The notes: a model not told the origin generated them from the letters alone. Counted from the first letter of the stretch, positions 1 through 9,543 are shown. The stretch is DNA of 64,000 bases from Pseudofrankia saprophytica (GCF_000235425.2 NZ_KI912267.1:1291290-1355289), one strand, 5' to 3'. Numbers and translations are program-made.

Positions 1-547
1 CCCCGGCGGCGTAGCAGGCCACCGCGATCACGACGCCGACGTGTCCGTGCGGGTCGACGAGCTGGGCGCACAGGATGCCGGTCAGGTACAGCACCGGCGA
101 GATCTTGCCCTTCACATCCCGGCCGACGGCTCGCCGCAGCGGTGAATCGGAGCCCTGCCCGCGAATGATGATCATCTGAAGAACGTAGTACGCGATCGCG
201 GCGAGCATCAGGTTCACGCCGTACAGGACGACGGGGCTGTGGGCGAACTTGCTCTCGTCCATCCAGGCGGTGGTGAACGGGAACAGCGAGAGAAAGAACA
301 GCAGCCCCAGGTTCGCCCACAGTACGGCCCCGGTGACCTGGCGCGTCAGCTGAAACATGTGGTGATGGTTGTTCCAGTAGATCCCGACGTAGACGAAGCT
401 GAGCAGATAGGTCAGCAGGCCCGAGCCGGCGGCGTGCCGCAGCGCGGCGAAGTCATGGCCCTCGGGGATCTTCAGCTCCAGGACCATGATCGTGATGATG
501 ATGGCCAGAACGCCGTCGCTGAACGCCTCCAGCCGGCTGGTCCTCAT
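1..547 (-). CDS. TMEM175/DUF1211-family potassium channel, C-terminus cut by window edge
   Basis: Reading the minus strand from ATG 547-545 gives an uninterrupted frame to the window edge (about 182 residues), so the C-terminus is missing. The N-terminus has the TMEM175 signature RTSRLEAFSDGVLAIIITI, followed by several hydrophobic membrane segments and a histidine-rich loop (YWNNHHHMF). Bacterial members of this family form K+-permeable channels from short six-helix subunits. A GAGGTGG ribosome binding site lies about 9 bases before the start. The gene diverges from the enoyl-CoA hydratase at 911. Family assignment rests on the FSD motif and the membrane pattern; ion selectivity is not proven by sequence. 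Confidence 0.8.
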   Translation of the reverse strand, partial: MRTSRLEAFSDGVLAIIITIMVLELKIPEGHDFAALRHAAGSGLLTYLLSFVYVGIYWNNHHHMFQLTRQVTGAVLWANLGLLFFLSLFPFTTAWMDESKFAHSPVVLYGVNLMLAAIAYYVLQMIIIRGQGSDSPLRRAVGRDVKGKISPVLYLTGILCAQLVDPHGHVGVVIAVACYAAG

Positions 548-910
548 CGGATGCCACCTCACCGCCGCCCTGACCGGCGACCCTCGGGCGCGGCCCCACC
601 TCGCCGCGCATGCCTGTCCGTGTGCCGCCCATCAGACCATCTGGCGACCAGGCACCCATCGGGGCCACCGGGGACGTAGCGAAGACGGGGTGGTGGCCAT
701 ACCGCGCCACTTGCGACAGAAGACACGGTGAAGGTAGAACCCTGTTACAACGACGGGGCGGCTGGCGAGCGAGCTGGCTCTCCTGGCCGAGGCGAAGGCC
801 GCTCGCGTCTCACTTCTGGTGGCCGTGAGCCGCGGTCCGCTCCGGGGCCAGAGCGCCGGTCGCTCCTGGGTCGGCTTCGCGGCCGTTGGTGAGGCGGAAG
901 GCGTGCGCAC
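548..910. other. divergent intergenic region
   Basis: This gap separates the minus-strand channel gene from the plus-strand hydratase and should carry both promoters. No RNA gene or convincing operator was seen. Short open frames here lack the codon bias of the real neighbours. Confidence 0.5.
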
Positions 911-1693
911 ATGGCTGACGAACGGGTCCGGCTTGAGATCGACGGGCCGATCGCCACGATCACGAACAACAACCCGGGCAAGCACAACGCCTTCGACGAC
1001 ACGATGGACCTCGCTCTTTTCGAGATCCTCGACGAGCTGGCGGCACGACGCGACCTGCGAGCGGTGATCTGGCGGGCGGAGGGGAAGTCGTTCTCCTCGG
1101 GCCGCGATGTCGCCGCGATCGGTGGCGGCGCCGTCGAGATCAGCCACCACGAGCTGATGAAACGCGGCCACCGCGGCATCCTGCGCGCGCTCGACATCGA
1201 GGCACCGATCCTGGTCGCGATGCAGGGCTGGTCGATTGGAGCGTCGTTTCAACGGGCCCTGATCTGCGACATCCGGGTTGCCGCCCAGGGAGCCCGGATG
1301 ATGCTGCCCGAGCTTGGCTACGGCGTCATCCCGGACACCGGTGGCATCGGCCGTCTCTACCAGATCTGCGGCCACGGCGTGGTGAGCGACCTGGTGCTCA
1401 CCGGCCGGGCGATGGGCGCCGACGAGGCGCTGGCGCACGGCGTCGTCTCCCGGGTCGTGCCGGCCGACGAGCTCGACAGGACGGTGCGCGAGATGGCCGA
1501 GAAGATCGCCGCCGCGCCGAAGGTCTCGGTGAACATGGCGCGCGGCGTGATCCGCCATCTCTCGGAGCCGGCGCTGCGCTCGTCGATGGCGGACGAGCTG
1601 ATCTTCCAGACGTTCATCAGCAGGTCGGACGACATCGCGGAGATGCGGACGGCACGGGCCGAGGGGCGCCCGCCCCGATACACGGGGAGCTGA
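911..1693 (+). CDS. enoyl-CoA hydratase/isomerase family protein
   Basis: This 260-residue protein has the usual crotonase length and fold pattern. The oxyanion-hole region reads SFSSGRDVAAIGG near residues 60-70, and the second loop (GWSIGASFQRALICD) near 110 lacks the usual GGG run. The position of one usual catalytic Glu is occupied by a different residue, so hydratase chemistry is not assured. A GGCGGAAGG ribosome site precedes ATG 911. It is followed after 4 bases by an SDR gene, which suggests an operon acting on a CoA thioester. It could be an isomerase or thioester hydrolase of the same superfamily. Confidence 0.85.
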   Translation: MADERVRLEIDGPIATITNNNPGKHNAFDDTMDLALFEILDELAARRDLRAVIWRAEGKSFSSGRDVAAIGGGAVEISHHELMKRGHRGILRALDIEAPILVAMQGWSIGASFQRALICDIRVAAQGARMMLPELGYGVIPDTGGIGRLYQICGHGVVSDLVLTGRAMGADEALAHGVVSRVVPADELDRTVREMAEKIAAAPKVSVNMARGVIRHLSEPALRSSMADELIFQTFISRSDDIAEMRTARAEGRPPRYTGS

Positions 1694-1697
1694 CGAC

Positions 1698-2657
1698 ATG
1701 ACCGGCAACGGACCCACGGGAACGAACCCGACCGGCGGCGCCAGCGAAGCAGGCGGGACCGGCGGGACCGGCGATGTTCAAGGCGTCATCGGGCTGTCCG
1801 AGCCGCCCGGCGCCGGCGAGAGCGCGTTACCGCCCGGCACCTTCGAGGGCGTCGCGGTCGTCGTGACCGGCGGCGGCACCGGGCTCGGCCGGGCGATCGC
1901 CACCGAGTTCGCCCGTCTCGGCGCGGCGATCGTCATCGGCAGCCGGAAGCCGGAGCATCTCGACGCCGGCCGGGAGGCCATGGAGAAGCTCGGCGCCCCG
2001 GTCCTCGCGAGCCGCTGCGACATCCGCGACCCCGAGCACGTCGCCGACCTGTTCGACGCGGCGGAAGCCGCGTTCGGCCTGCCCGGCGTGCTCGTCAACA
2101 ACGCGGCCGCCAACTTCCCCGTTCCGGCCGAGGACATGTCACCGAACGCCTGGCGCACGGTCGTCGACATCACCCTGAACGGCACCTTCTTCTGCGCCCG
2201 CGAGTTCGCCCGCCGGCTGATGGCCGCCGGTCGGCCCGGCTCCATCGTCAACGTCGGGGCGTCCTACGCCTGGACGGGTGGACCCGGCTTCGCCCACTCG
2301 GCCGCGGCCAAGGCCGGGGTGAAGAACATGGTCGAGACGCTCGCCGTCGAGTGGGGGCCGTACGGGATTCAGGTGAACGGGCTGGTTCCCGGGCTCTTCC
2401 CGCACGAGGACATGACGACCGACATTCAGGCCAACCTCGCCCGTACCCATGACAAGGCCGTTGCCCAGCCGGCGATGCGGGTCGGCCGGCCGCGCGAGCT
2501 CGGCTGGGCGGCGACGTTCCTGGCCTCGCCCTATGCCCGGTTCATCTCCGGGCACACGCTCGTCGTCGACGGCGCGAACTGGCAGCGCCGGGCGCTGACC
2601 AACCCGGCGGTGGTCACCGTTCGCGACCAGATGGGACGCGGCCCCTTCGTCCCCTGA
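1698..2657 (+). CDS. SDR oxidoreductase resembling 2,4-dienoyl-CoA reductase
   Basis: The 319-residue protein has a low-complexity Gly/Thr/Pro N-terminus of about 45 residues and then a Rossmann domain with TGGGTGLG. The canonical YxxxK motif is replaced by SAAAK, while a Tyr sits earlier in SYAWTGGPGF. This arrangement (early Tyr, Ser in place of the usual Tyr, conserved Lys) is the one known from 2,4-dienoyl-CoA reductases, which reduce unsaturated acyl-CoA with NADPH. The coupling to the upstream hydratase fits degradation of unsaturated acyl-CoA. Substrate is inferred only. Confidence 0.85.
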   Translation: MTGNGPTGTNPTGGASEAGGTGGTGDVQGVIGLSEPPGAGESALPPGTFEGVAVVVTGGGTGLGRAIATEFARLGAAIVIGSRKPEHLDAGREAMEKLGAPVLASRCDIRDPEHVADLFDAAEAAFGLPGVLVNNAAANFPVPAEDMSPNAWRTVVDITLNGTFFCAREFARRLMAAGRPGSIVNVGASYAWTGGPGFAHSAAAKAGVKNMVETLAVEWGPYGIQVNGLVPGLFPHEDMTTDIQANLARTHDKAVAQPAMRVGRPRELGWAATFLASPYARFISGHTLVVDGANWQRRALTNPAVVTVRDQMGRGPFVP

Positions 2658-2662
2658 CCACC

Positions 2663-2697
2663 GTTCGCCGTTCGCCGTTCGCCGTTCGCTGTTCGCC
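2663..2697. repeat. short tandem repeat of CGTTCGC type
   Basis: Just behind the SDR stop codon a 7-base unit close to CGTTCGC is repeated about five times. It lies in the gap before the monooxygenase gene and has no obvious function. Confidence 0.6.
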
Positions 2698-2763
2698 GGC
2701 CAACGGCCGCCGGCCAGCGGCCACCTGACCGCTCACCTCGCTTCTCGTCGCCGGAGGCTCGTC

Positions 2764-3978
2764 TTGTCCCTGTCCCACACGATCACCAACGAGGTCGCGG
2801 CGGGAGCGCGCTGGCCACTGCGGTTCGGCATCTTCCTGGCGCCGTTCCACCAGGCCGGCCGCAACCCGACGCTGCTGCTCGAACAGGACCTGTCCCTGAT
2901 CGAGCACCTCGACCGGCTCGGCTTCGACGAGGCGTGGATCGGCGAGCACCACTCCGGCGGCTGGGAGATCATCTCGTCGCCGGAGATCTTCATCGCCAGC
3001 GCCGCCGCGAGAACCCGCCGCATCCGGCTCGGGACCGGCGTCGTCTCGCTGCCCTACCACCATCCGCTGCACGTCGCCGACCGGATCGTCCTGCTCGACC
3101 ATCTGACCCGCGGCCGGGTGATGCTCGGCGTGGGCCCCGGCCAGCTCGCCTCCGACGCCCACATGCTCGGCATCGACACCAACCGGCAGCGCGAGATGAT
3201 GGAGGAGTCCCTCGAGGCCGTCGTCGCGCTGCTCGCCGGTGATGAGCCGGTGACCCGGCAGACCGACTGGTTCACTCTGCGGGACGCGGTGCTGCAGCTC
3301 GCCCCCTACACCCGACCGCGCCCGGAGATCGCCGTGGCCGCGACCTTCTCCCCCGCCGGCCCGCGCACCGCCGGCCGGTTCGGCGCCGGGATGCTCTCCA
3401 TCGCCGCGAGCCAGGCCGCGGGCTTCGACATTCTCGGCTCCCATTGGGAGGTCGCGAGCGAGACGGCCGCGCGGCACGGGCAGACGATGGACCGGCGCGG
3501 CTGGCGGCTGATGGGCCAGATGCACCTGGCCGACACCGTCGAACAGGCCGCCAAGGACGTCGCCTACGGGCTCACCGCCGTGCAGACCTACCAGTCGAAG
3601 GTGCTGCCGATACCGTTCGACCCGTCGACCCCGCTGGCCGAGCGCATCGAGCACGGCAACGCGACCGGCTCGTTCATCTGCGGCACCCCGGACATGGCGA
3701 TCGCGCAGATCGAGCGGTTGTGGCAGCAGTCCGGCGGTTTCGGCGGCTACCTGCTCCTCGCCGCCGACCTCGCCGACCAGGAAGCCACCCGGCACAGCTA
3801 CGAGCTGTTCGCACGTGAGGTGGTCCCACATTTCACCGGCGCGTCCGCTGCCCCGCTCGCCTCGGAGAACTGGCAGTTCGGCAAGTCGGAGACGTGGCGC
3901 AACCAGACCGCCGCCGCCATCGGCAAGGCCGTCCAGGACCACGCCGCCGCCACCGCTCCCGCTCCGGCGGCCGGCTGA
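2764..3978 (+). CDS. LLM-class (luciferase-like) flavin-dependent monooxygenase
   Basis: This 404-residue protein fits the bacterial luciferase-like TIM-barrel family, which uses reduced FMN or F420. Visible landmarks are the N-terminal RFGIFLAPFHQAG strand, the DEAWIGEHHSGGWE segment typical of the alkanal monooxygenase subgroup, RIRLGTGVVSLPYHHP, and GRVMLGVGPGQLASDA. The start is TTG 2764, chosen because GGAGG lies 7 bases upstream. It runs in the same direction as the hydratase and SDR genes and probably belongs to the same degradative unit. The oxidised substrate cannot be read from sequence. Confidence 0.88.
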   Translation: MSLSHTITNEVAAGARWPLRFGIFLAPFHQAGRNPTLLLEQDLSLIEHLDRLGFDEAWIGEHHSGGWEIISSPEIFIASAAARTRRIRLGTGVVSLPYHHPLHVADRIVLLDHLTRGRVMLGVGPGQLASDAHMLGIDTNRQREMMEESLEAVVALLAGDEPVTRQTDWFTLRDAVLQLAPYTRPRPEIAVAATFSPAGPRTAGRFGAGMLSIAASQAAGFDILGSHWEVASETAARHGQTMDRRGWRLMGQMHLADTVEQAAKDVAYGLTAVQTYQSKVLPIPFDPSTPLAERIEHGNATGSFICGTPDMAIAQIERLWQQSGGFGGYLLLAADLADQEATRHSYELFAREVVPHFTGASAAPLASENWQFGKSETWRNQTAAAIGKAVQDHAAATAPAPAAG

Positions 3979-4013
3979 CCCACCTCGCGACCCCACCCTC
4001 GACGACCGTCACC

Positions 4014-4048
4014 GGGGAGGCCGCCACGTCTGTCGCGGCGGCCTCCCC
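4014..4048. terminator. bidirectional hairpin terminator
   Basis: A perfect 12-bp stem (GGGGAGGCCGCC with its complement, 11-base loop) lies between the convergent monooxygenase and kinase genes and can serve both. Confidence 0.7.
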
Positions 4049-4062
4049 GACCAGGTCGCCCG

Positions 4063-6384
4063 TCAGCGGTAGGCCCAGAGCTGGATGGCGCCCTGCCGGT
4101 CGGCGGTCAGCAGGGCCTGGCCCTGCTGGATGAACGCGGCCACGGCCTGGTAGTGCGCGTTGGGAGCGGTGGACGTGGCCCGGGGCCGGGTGGGGTTTCT
4201 GACGTCCCACAGGCGTGGCGGCAGCGTGGCGGACACGGCCAGCAGCCGGGTCCCGTCGGGGCTGAACGACACCTGCGGCCGGTCGTCATCGCCGCCGCGG
4301 CGGCGCAGCAGGGTCGCCCGGGCGACCGGCTCGGCGGGGTCGCTCACGTCCCACAGCGCGACGCCGCTGTCCGTGGCTCCCGTCGCCAGCAGCGTGCCGT
4401 CGGGGCTCAGCGCGAGGCGCGCGACGGCGGACCCACCGGTCTCGATCCGGCCGAGCACGGTCGGCTGGGCGGGCTTGGCGCCGATGTCCCAGCCGCTCAC
4501 CATCCCCTGGCCGCGGTTTCCGTCGGCCGTGAACAGGACGCGCCCGCGTGAGCTGAACACGACGTCGGACGCCGGGATGCCCAGCGTGGCCAGGAGCCTG
4601 GGCCGGTCCGGTGAGCTGACCTCCCACAGCCACACGTTGGCACCGGTCGCCCGGCCGGCCGCGACGGCGAGCAGCCGGCCGTCCGGGCTGAACGCCAGCC
4701 TGCCCGTTCCCGCCGGCAGCGTGCTCAGCTGCCGCGGGGTGGACATCGGGCCCAGCCGCACGTCCCACAGCTCCACGGCCTGACCCGCGGCGGCCAGCAT
4801 CCGGCCGTCGGGGCTGAACACGGCCGTCCGGTACGCCGGATGGGAGCCGGAACCGAGAACGGCCGGCCGCACCGGCGAGAACAGGTACCACATCCGGACG
4901 CCGGTGTCGGTGGCCGCGGCGGCCGTCGTGCCGTCCGGGCTCACGGCCAGGTCGCCGGCGAGAATCCGGCCGGGGTCGGTGGAGCCGCGGGGAGTGAAGG
5001 TCGGCAGCCGCCGCAGCCGGCGCACCAGCAGGACGACGCCCGTGAGGACGATGATCGCCAGTCCGGCGGCCGGCACCCCCGAGAACAGCCCCACCACGGC
5101 GGCCAGAAGCAGCCCGGTGACGGCGATGGCGACCGGGCCGAAGCTCCGCCGCCGGCGGCGTCCCCGTGGCGCGGGCACGATCAGGGACGGTCCCGTCCCG
5201 TCGCGGCGGCTGTCGGGCGCCGTCCGCTCGGCGGGCGGGCGCGGCGTATGCGGCCCCGACTGCGGGTGCGGTCCCGGCGGCGTACGCGGGCCGGACGGGG
5301 TACGTGGCCCGGACGGGGTATGCGGACCTGGCGGCGTACGCGGGCCAGACGGCGAGCGCGGGCCAGACGGTGTGGACGGGCCGCCAGACGGCGTGTGCGG
5401 ACCCGGCGGCGTGCGTGGACCCGTGGACGCGGGAGGCGGCTGCTGGGGCGGTGGGAGCCGCGGCGACGTCGGGAGGTTCGGGTTTCCGGTGGGCGCGGGG
5501 AACCGCCTGGGACCGTCGGGGACGGGCTCGTCCGCGCCTGGGTGGGGAAGCTCCAGCAGCAGGCTGTAGAGCTCGGTCGCCGTCGGCCGTTGCTCGACCT
5601 GCTTGCTCATCGCGCGGGCGACGACCGCGCGCAGCGGCCCGTCGAGCGCGTCGAGCGGCGGCTCCTCGGTCACGATGCGGTAGGGCACCAGTTCCTGCGG
5701 GCCGTCGAACGGGGTCCGCCCGGTGGCGGCGAACAGGACGATGCCACCCCAGGCAAAGATGTCGACCTTCGGCGTCGGCAGCTCGCCACGGACCTGTTCC
5801 GGCGCCATGAACGCCGGCGTGCCGAGGCGACTGAGCTCCTGGGTGATGACCGACGTCGAGTCCAGCGCGCGGGCGATCCCGAAGTCGATGACTCGCGCGC
5901 CGGTCGGCGAGAGCAGGACGTTTCCGGGCTTCAGGTCGCGGTGGATGACGCCAGCGCGGTGAATGACCGTCAACGCCGTCGCGACGCTGACCGCCAGCTG
6001 CTCGAGCGCCGCACCGGCAAGCGGGCCCTCCCGCGCGACGGCCTGGCTGAGCGTCGGGCCGGGAATGTAGTCCGTGACGAGGAACGCGGGCTCGCCATCC
6101 GGGTCGGCATCGAGCAGCTCCGCTGTGCAGAACCCGCGGACCTTGCGGGCGTTGCCCACCTCCCGGCGAAAACGCGCGCGGAACTCCGGCTCCTCGACAA
6201 TGTCCGGACGGATCAGCTTGACGGCGACCCACCGCCCGTTCACGGTGTCCTGCCCGAGGTACACCACGCCCATCCCACCGGCGCCCAGCAGGCGCCGCAG
6301 CGTGTACCGCCCGACGACGCGGGGATCTTCGGCCCGCAACGGCCTGCCGACGTCCAGGACCTTCTCTGACGGGTCGTCGGCCAT
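4063..6384 (-). CDS. membrane-anchored Ser/Thr protein kinase with WD40-like C-terminal domain
   Basis: From ATG 6384 the product is 773 residues. Residues about 20-285 form a Hanks-type kinase: GAGGMGVVYLG nucleotide loop, VAVKLI lysine, HRDLKPGN catalytic loop, DFGIAR metal-binding motif and the MAPEQ segment. A Pro/Thr/Ser/Gly-rich linker follows (repeats of PSGPRTPPGPH type), then one hydrophobic membrane segment near the middle. The C-terminal half has at least five SPDG-containing blades (for example LALSPDGTLLATG, FSPDGTRLLAV) typical of a beta-propeller. This fits a PknB-like sensor kinase; longer open frames upstream of 6384 lack coding character. The input signal is unknown. Confidence 0.92.
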   Translation of the reverse strand: MADDPSEKVLDVGRPLRAEDPRVVGRYTLRRLLGAGGMGVVYLGQDTVNGRWVAVKLIRPDIVEEPEFRARFRREVGNARKVRGFCTAELLDADPDGEPAFLVTDYIPGPTLSQAVAREGPLAGAALEQLAVSVATALTVIHRAGVIHRDLKPGNVLLSPTGARVIDFGIARALDSTSVITQELSRLGTPAFMAPEQVRGELPTPKVDIFAWGGIVLFAATGRTPFDGPQELVPYRIVTEEPPLDALDGPLRAVVARAMSKQVEQRPTATELYSLLLELPHPGADEPVPDGPRRFPAPTGNPNLPTSPRLPPPQQPPPASTGPRTPPGPHTPSGGPSTPSGPRSPSGPRTPPGPHTPSGPRTPSGPRTPPGPHPQSGPHTPRPPAERTAPDSRRDGTGPSLIVPAPRGRRRRRSFGPVAIAVTGLLLAAVVGLFSGVPAAGLAIIVLTGVVLLVRRLRRLPTFTPRGSTDPGRILAGDLAVSPDGTTAAAATDTGVRMWYLFSPVRPAVLGSGSHPAYRTAVFSPDGRMLAAAGQAVELWDVRLGPMSTPRQLSTLPAGTGRLAFSPDGRLLAVAAGRATGANVWLWEVSSPDRPRLLATLGIPASDVVFSSRGRVLFTADGNRGQGMVSGWDIGAKPAQPTVLGRIETGGSAVARLALSPDGTLLATGATDSGVALWDVSDPAEPVARATLLRRRGGDDDRPQVSFSPDGTRLLAVSATLPPRLWDVRNPTRPRATSTAPNAHYQAVAAFIQQGQALLTADRQGAIQLWAYR

Positions 6385-6842
6385 CAGCCCACCAGCCGGG
6401 GTCCGCGCCCAGCGCCCCCGGCGCGCCCGTCCCCGCGCATCGTGGTACTCCCCCGAATCAGCCTGCTCACCCTCGCCGAGCCCCGTCCGACAAGAGGATG
6501 ATGGCAGCATTCCCGTCCGCCCGCGCATGCACCCACGCGAGCGGCGGCCCTCCTGAAGCGGCTCCCTGGCAGCCACCAACGCCAGCCAGCTCCGATCACA
6601 ATACGGGCCACACGCCGACCGCAAACACCCCTCCCGCCGAGGCTCTTCTCCCACCGTTCTTTTCCACGGCACGGGACCGGTCTGTGGTATCTCCCGTCTT
6701 CGTCCGGCCTCGGCACAGGACACAGGGAACCGGGCGGCGGGCTCGCCAGCGCGAGCCCACCGCCCGTCGAGGTCAGGATCCGGGAGCGGAATCAGGATCC
6801 GGGATCAGGATGTGGGATCAGGATGTGGGATCAGGGTGGTGG
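6385..6842. other. intergenic region with terminator and tandem repeats
   Basis: It carries the kinase promoter side, a strong hairpin (6731-6766) that ends the lipocalin-like gene, and a small tandem repeat of GGATCAGGATGTG type around 6778-6836. No gene was found. Confidence 0.5.
6731..6766 (-). terminator. hairpin terminator of the lipocalin-like gene
   Basis: The stem pairs CGGGCGG and GGGCTCG blocks with their complements around a 4-base loop, about 75 bases after the stop codon at 6843. Confidence 0.65.
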
Positions 6843-7988
6843 TTACAGCCCGAGGAGGTCCAGGACGGACTGCCAGACGTAGCCGTGGCCCGGCATCTCG
6901 ATGTACGGAATGACCTCGGCGTAGGCCATGCCGGTAACGGCCTGGCCGTTGATCGTGCCGCCCACGGTCGCCGTGCCCTCCCAGTACTGGCCCACCGGGA
7001 CAAGGCTGCTCCACACCTCCTGGTCGGGCAGCTGCGGCGTCACCGACAGCGTGCCACCGGGGACCGTGACCGTCGATTTTATGGGATAGGTGATATTGGT
7101 GTTCGGGCTGGTCCAGGTGCCGGTCGTGGTGCGGCTGAGCTGCGCGGGCGGCAGGTTGGTGGTCGACCCGTTCGGCTGGACGAGCGTCCCGACCGTCTGG
7201 ACGTAGTTGCCGTTCTCGTCGCGGATGAAGTAGAGCATGTACTGGGTGTTGTTGGAGAGCTGGATGCTGTACCACTCCCAGCCGCCCTTGCCGGGTGTCC
7301 AGTCACCCCACTGGTGATCCAGCCAGGCGGTGCCGGTCACCTGCACCGGCATGCCGTGGTCGAACAGTGTCCCGTTGACCTTCAGGTTCGTCTGCGAGTA
7401 GTAGCCCGACTGCCCGAAGGGTCCGTAGGGAATGATGCCCGCATTGCCGTGCAGCGCGGCCGGCGTCGACTGGCTGGCGGTCATGCTTCCGAACGAGTAG
7501 CTGAGGTCCGAGAAACCGCCGGAGAAGTGGTTGACGCCGTTCTTCCCGTCCATGTGCACGGACCCGACGGTGAAGTTGTAGCCGCCGCCGGGCGGGACGA
7601 CGTCCGGCTGGATGCTGTAGATCTCCTTGGTGCCCTTGTAGGTTCCCCGGGTGAGGTCCGAGATGGCGAAGTTCACGTTGTAGATGGTCGCGACGGGCGC
7701 CGTGGAGATCCCGTCATTGCGGACGACCATCGTCTCGAAGCCATAGGAGTGGCTCTTGCCGAGGAGGTCCTTGCCGTTGAGGTGGCCGGTGATGTACCAC
7801 CATTCCATTCCGGCGTCGACGTGCGGGGACTCGTCCGCCGGCAGCGACACAGGATGGTACGTGATCGCGGATGCCGGCGACGCTCCCGCCGTGAACAGCA
7901 CCAGCGAGCCGGCCAGCGCGGCTAAAGCAGCCGCGGCGAGTCTTCGGAACCGTGCTCGCCTCGCCCGCGAGCCCATAGATGAACGCAC
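6843..7988 (-). CDS. secreted lipocalin-like (CrtC/AttH-type) protein
   Basis: The 381-residue protein begins with a basic n-region, a hydrophobic helix and an ASPASA cleavage site near residue 41, so it is exported. The mature part resembles carotenoid 1,2-hydratase/AttH lipocalin-like domains, with ESPHVDAGMEWWYITGHL at its start and TGTAWLDHQWGDW in the middle; His and Trp residues of these motifs are typical of the family. It is a clear paralog of the protein at 26,283-27,431. CrtC adds water to acyclic carotenoids, but no carotenoid genes are nearby, so a hydrophobic-ligand binding or hydratase role is only an inference. Confidence 0.82.
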   Translation of the reverse strand: MRSSMGSRARRARFRRLAAAALAALAGSLVLFTAGASPASAITYHPVSLPADESPHVDAGMEWWYITGHLNGKDLLGKSHSYGFETMVVRNDGISTAPVATIYNVNFAISDLTRGTYKGTKEIYSIQPDVVPPGGGYNFTVGSVHMDGKNGVNHFSGGFSDLSYSFGSMTASQSTPAALHGNAGIIPYGPFGQSGYYSQTNLKVNGTLFDHGMPVQVTGTAWLDHQWGDWTPGKGGWEWYSIQLSNNTQYMLYFIRDENGNYVQTVGTLVQPNGSTTNLPPAQLSRTTTGTWTSPNTNITYPIKSTVTVPGGTLSVTPQLPDQEVWSSLVPVGQYWEGTATVGGTINGQAVTGMAYAEVIPYIEMPGHGYVWQSVLDLLGL

Positions 7989-8748
7989 GACAACGTTTCC
8001 TTCCGTCGGGTGGGGAAGAACGGCGCGGAGGACAGAGCTCCGCGCCCCTGGGCGGACACTCAGGCCGCCAGGCTCATAGGGATGTCCACGGCAAAGGGCC
8101 CGCGCAGGCGAAAACGCCAGGAGCCATCCAGTCGAGAAGCAGCTCGACTACCAACCGCGACGATCAAACGGTAACCGAAATATGTAAATGCTTCAAGGAC
8201 GTATCGTGCACGAGGTAATCGGCTCGGTTGGCGCCACGGCCACCAGCGAGCGAGCACGCGTCAATCCATGATGAACTCGCGAAATCGCATTTGCCCATTT
8301 TCGGGCGGATATGCGTGCGCGGCCGATGGGCTCCCGCCCCGGCCGGGCAGGGCGATCCAGGTCCAGTCCCGCCGGATTGGTCAGACGACCAGCTCGACGG
8401 CGCGGCCGGAACGGGTCCCACGCCAGGTACCGGCGGCGCCGCCAGCGCCCTGACGCCGAGATGGCGGCATGGACACCTTTAGATATTCTGTCGAGCGACA
8501 CCGTCGTGCCCCTGACGTCTTCCGGCCGGCCGAAGTCGGTGCGGCCAGAATCCGCCCGGCCGTAGTTCGCCGGCCGGAATGTCAGGGGCAGGCCGTCGTC
8601 CGGCCCGCGGCCCACGGGCCCGCATCCAAGAGAACGGTGAACGTTCGCGGCCGCGCAGGATCATGGAGTCCCGTCGGCGGCGGACAGCGGAGAGGGCGGG
8701 CGCTGCCCTTCCGCGCCCGCCCTCTCCGCTGTCAGTGAGGCGTGGATC
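7989..8748. other. 760-base intergenic region
   Basis: No gene is convincing here: open frames on both strands lack consistent codon bias. It contains the terminator at 8683-8733, an AT-rich patch around 8476-8491 and the upstream region of the lipocalin-like gene. Confidence 0.45.
8683..8733 (-). terminator. strong hairpin terminator
   Basis: A perfect 21-bp stem with a 9-base loop starts 16 bases behind the stop codon of the hydratase gene that ends at 8749. Confidence 0.8.
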
Positions 8749-9543
8749 CTAGCTGCCGGTGAAGCGCGGGTCGCGGCGTTCGAGGAAGGAGCGGATGCCC
8801 TCGGCCATGTCCTTCGTCGTGTAGGCGATGTGCTGGGAGCGGGCCTCGTCCTCGACGGCCTGCTCGAAGGTGAGCGCGCCACTCGCGTCAAGCTGACGCT
8901 TGATGAGGGACAGCGTCGTCGTCGGGCCGGCGGCAAGCCTGCGGCCCCAGGCGGCCGCGACCTTCGGCAGGTCGTCCGCCGGGACCACCTCGTTGACCAT
9001 CCCCCAGGCCAACGCGTCGCTCGCCTCGACGATGTCACCGAAGAACGCGATCTGCTTGGCGCGGCGCAGCCCCACGTGCCGGGGCAGCGTCCACGACGTG
9101 CCGCCGTCGAGCGCGAGGCCGCGCCGGGCGAACACCTCGCAGAACCGGGCCTGCTCGCTGGCGACGACCAGGTCGCACGCGAGCGCGAGCCCGAGCGCCA
9201 CGCCCACGCAGACCCCGTCGACGGCGGCGAGCGTCGGCTTGGGCAGCCGGTGCAGCCGGTTGATGAGATCGCCGACGATCCGCATCTCGTGCAGGATCAG
9301 CTGCCGGCCGCGGCCAGTGAGCCCGCTCGCGTCGTTCCCTTTCGGCGACAGGTCCGCGCCGGACGAGAAGTTCCCACCGGCCCCGGTCAGCAACAGCGCC
9401 CGGTCCTCCGGGTTCAGGGCGACCTCGGTGAGGATCCGGTCGAGGTCACCCCAGCTCTCGGCGTTCAGCGCGTTCTTCTTCTCCGGGCGGTTGAACGTCA
9501 CGGTGACGAGACCGTCGTGCCGCTCGACGAGCGTGGACGCCAT
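8749..9543 (-). CDS. enoyl-CoA hydratase family protein
   Basis: The start is ATG 9543, with GGAGAGA upstream, giving 264 residues. Crotonase features are clear: TFNRPEKKNALNAE near residue 16, GAGGNFSSGADLSPKG (first oxyanion loop) and AAVDGVCVGVALGLALACD (second). The Cys-Val-Gly of the second loop replaces the common GGG, and the position of the first catalytic Glu is not obvious. The C-terminus FLERRDPRFTGS is typical of the family. It is monocistronic, with its own strong terminator. The substrate is an acyl-CoA of unknown type. Confidence 0.88.
   Translation of the reverse strand: MASTLVERHDGLVTVTFNRPEKKNALNAESWGDLDRILTEVALNPEDRALLLTGAGGNFSSGADLSPKGNDASGLTGRGRQLILHEMRIVGDLINRLHRLPKPTLAAVDGVCVGVALGLALACDLVVASEQARFCEVFARRGLALDGGTSWTLPRHVGLRRAKQIAFFGDIVEASDALAWGMVNEVVPADDLPKVAAAWGRRLAAGPTTTLSLIKRQLDASGALTFEQAVEDEARSQHIAYTTKDMAEGIRSFLERRDPRFTGS

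Noticed and set aside
632-1717. Long minus-strand frame opposite the first hydratase gene
   Set aside because: It is an antisense shadow in GC-rich DNA; the plus frame shows the crotonase family and a ribosome site.
8476-8491. AT-rich TTTAGATATTCTG as a member of the operator family
   Set aside because: It is almost 500 bases from the nearest start codon and lacks the palindrome.
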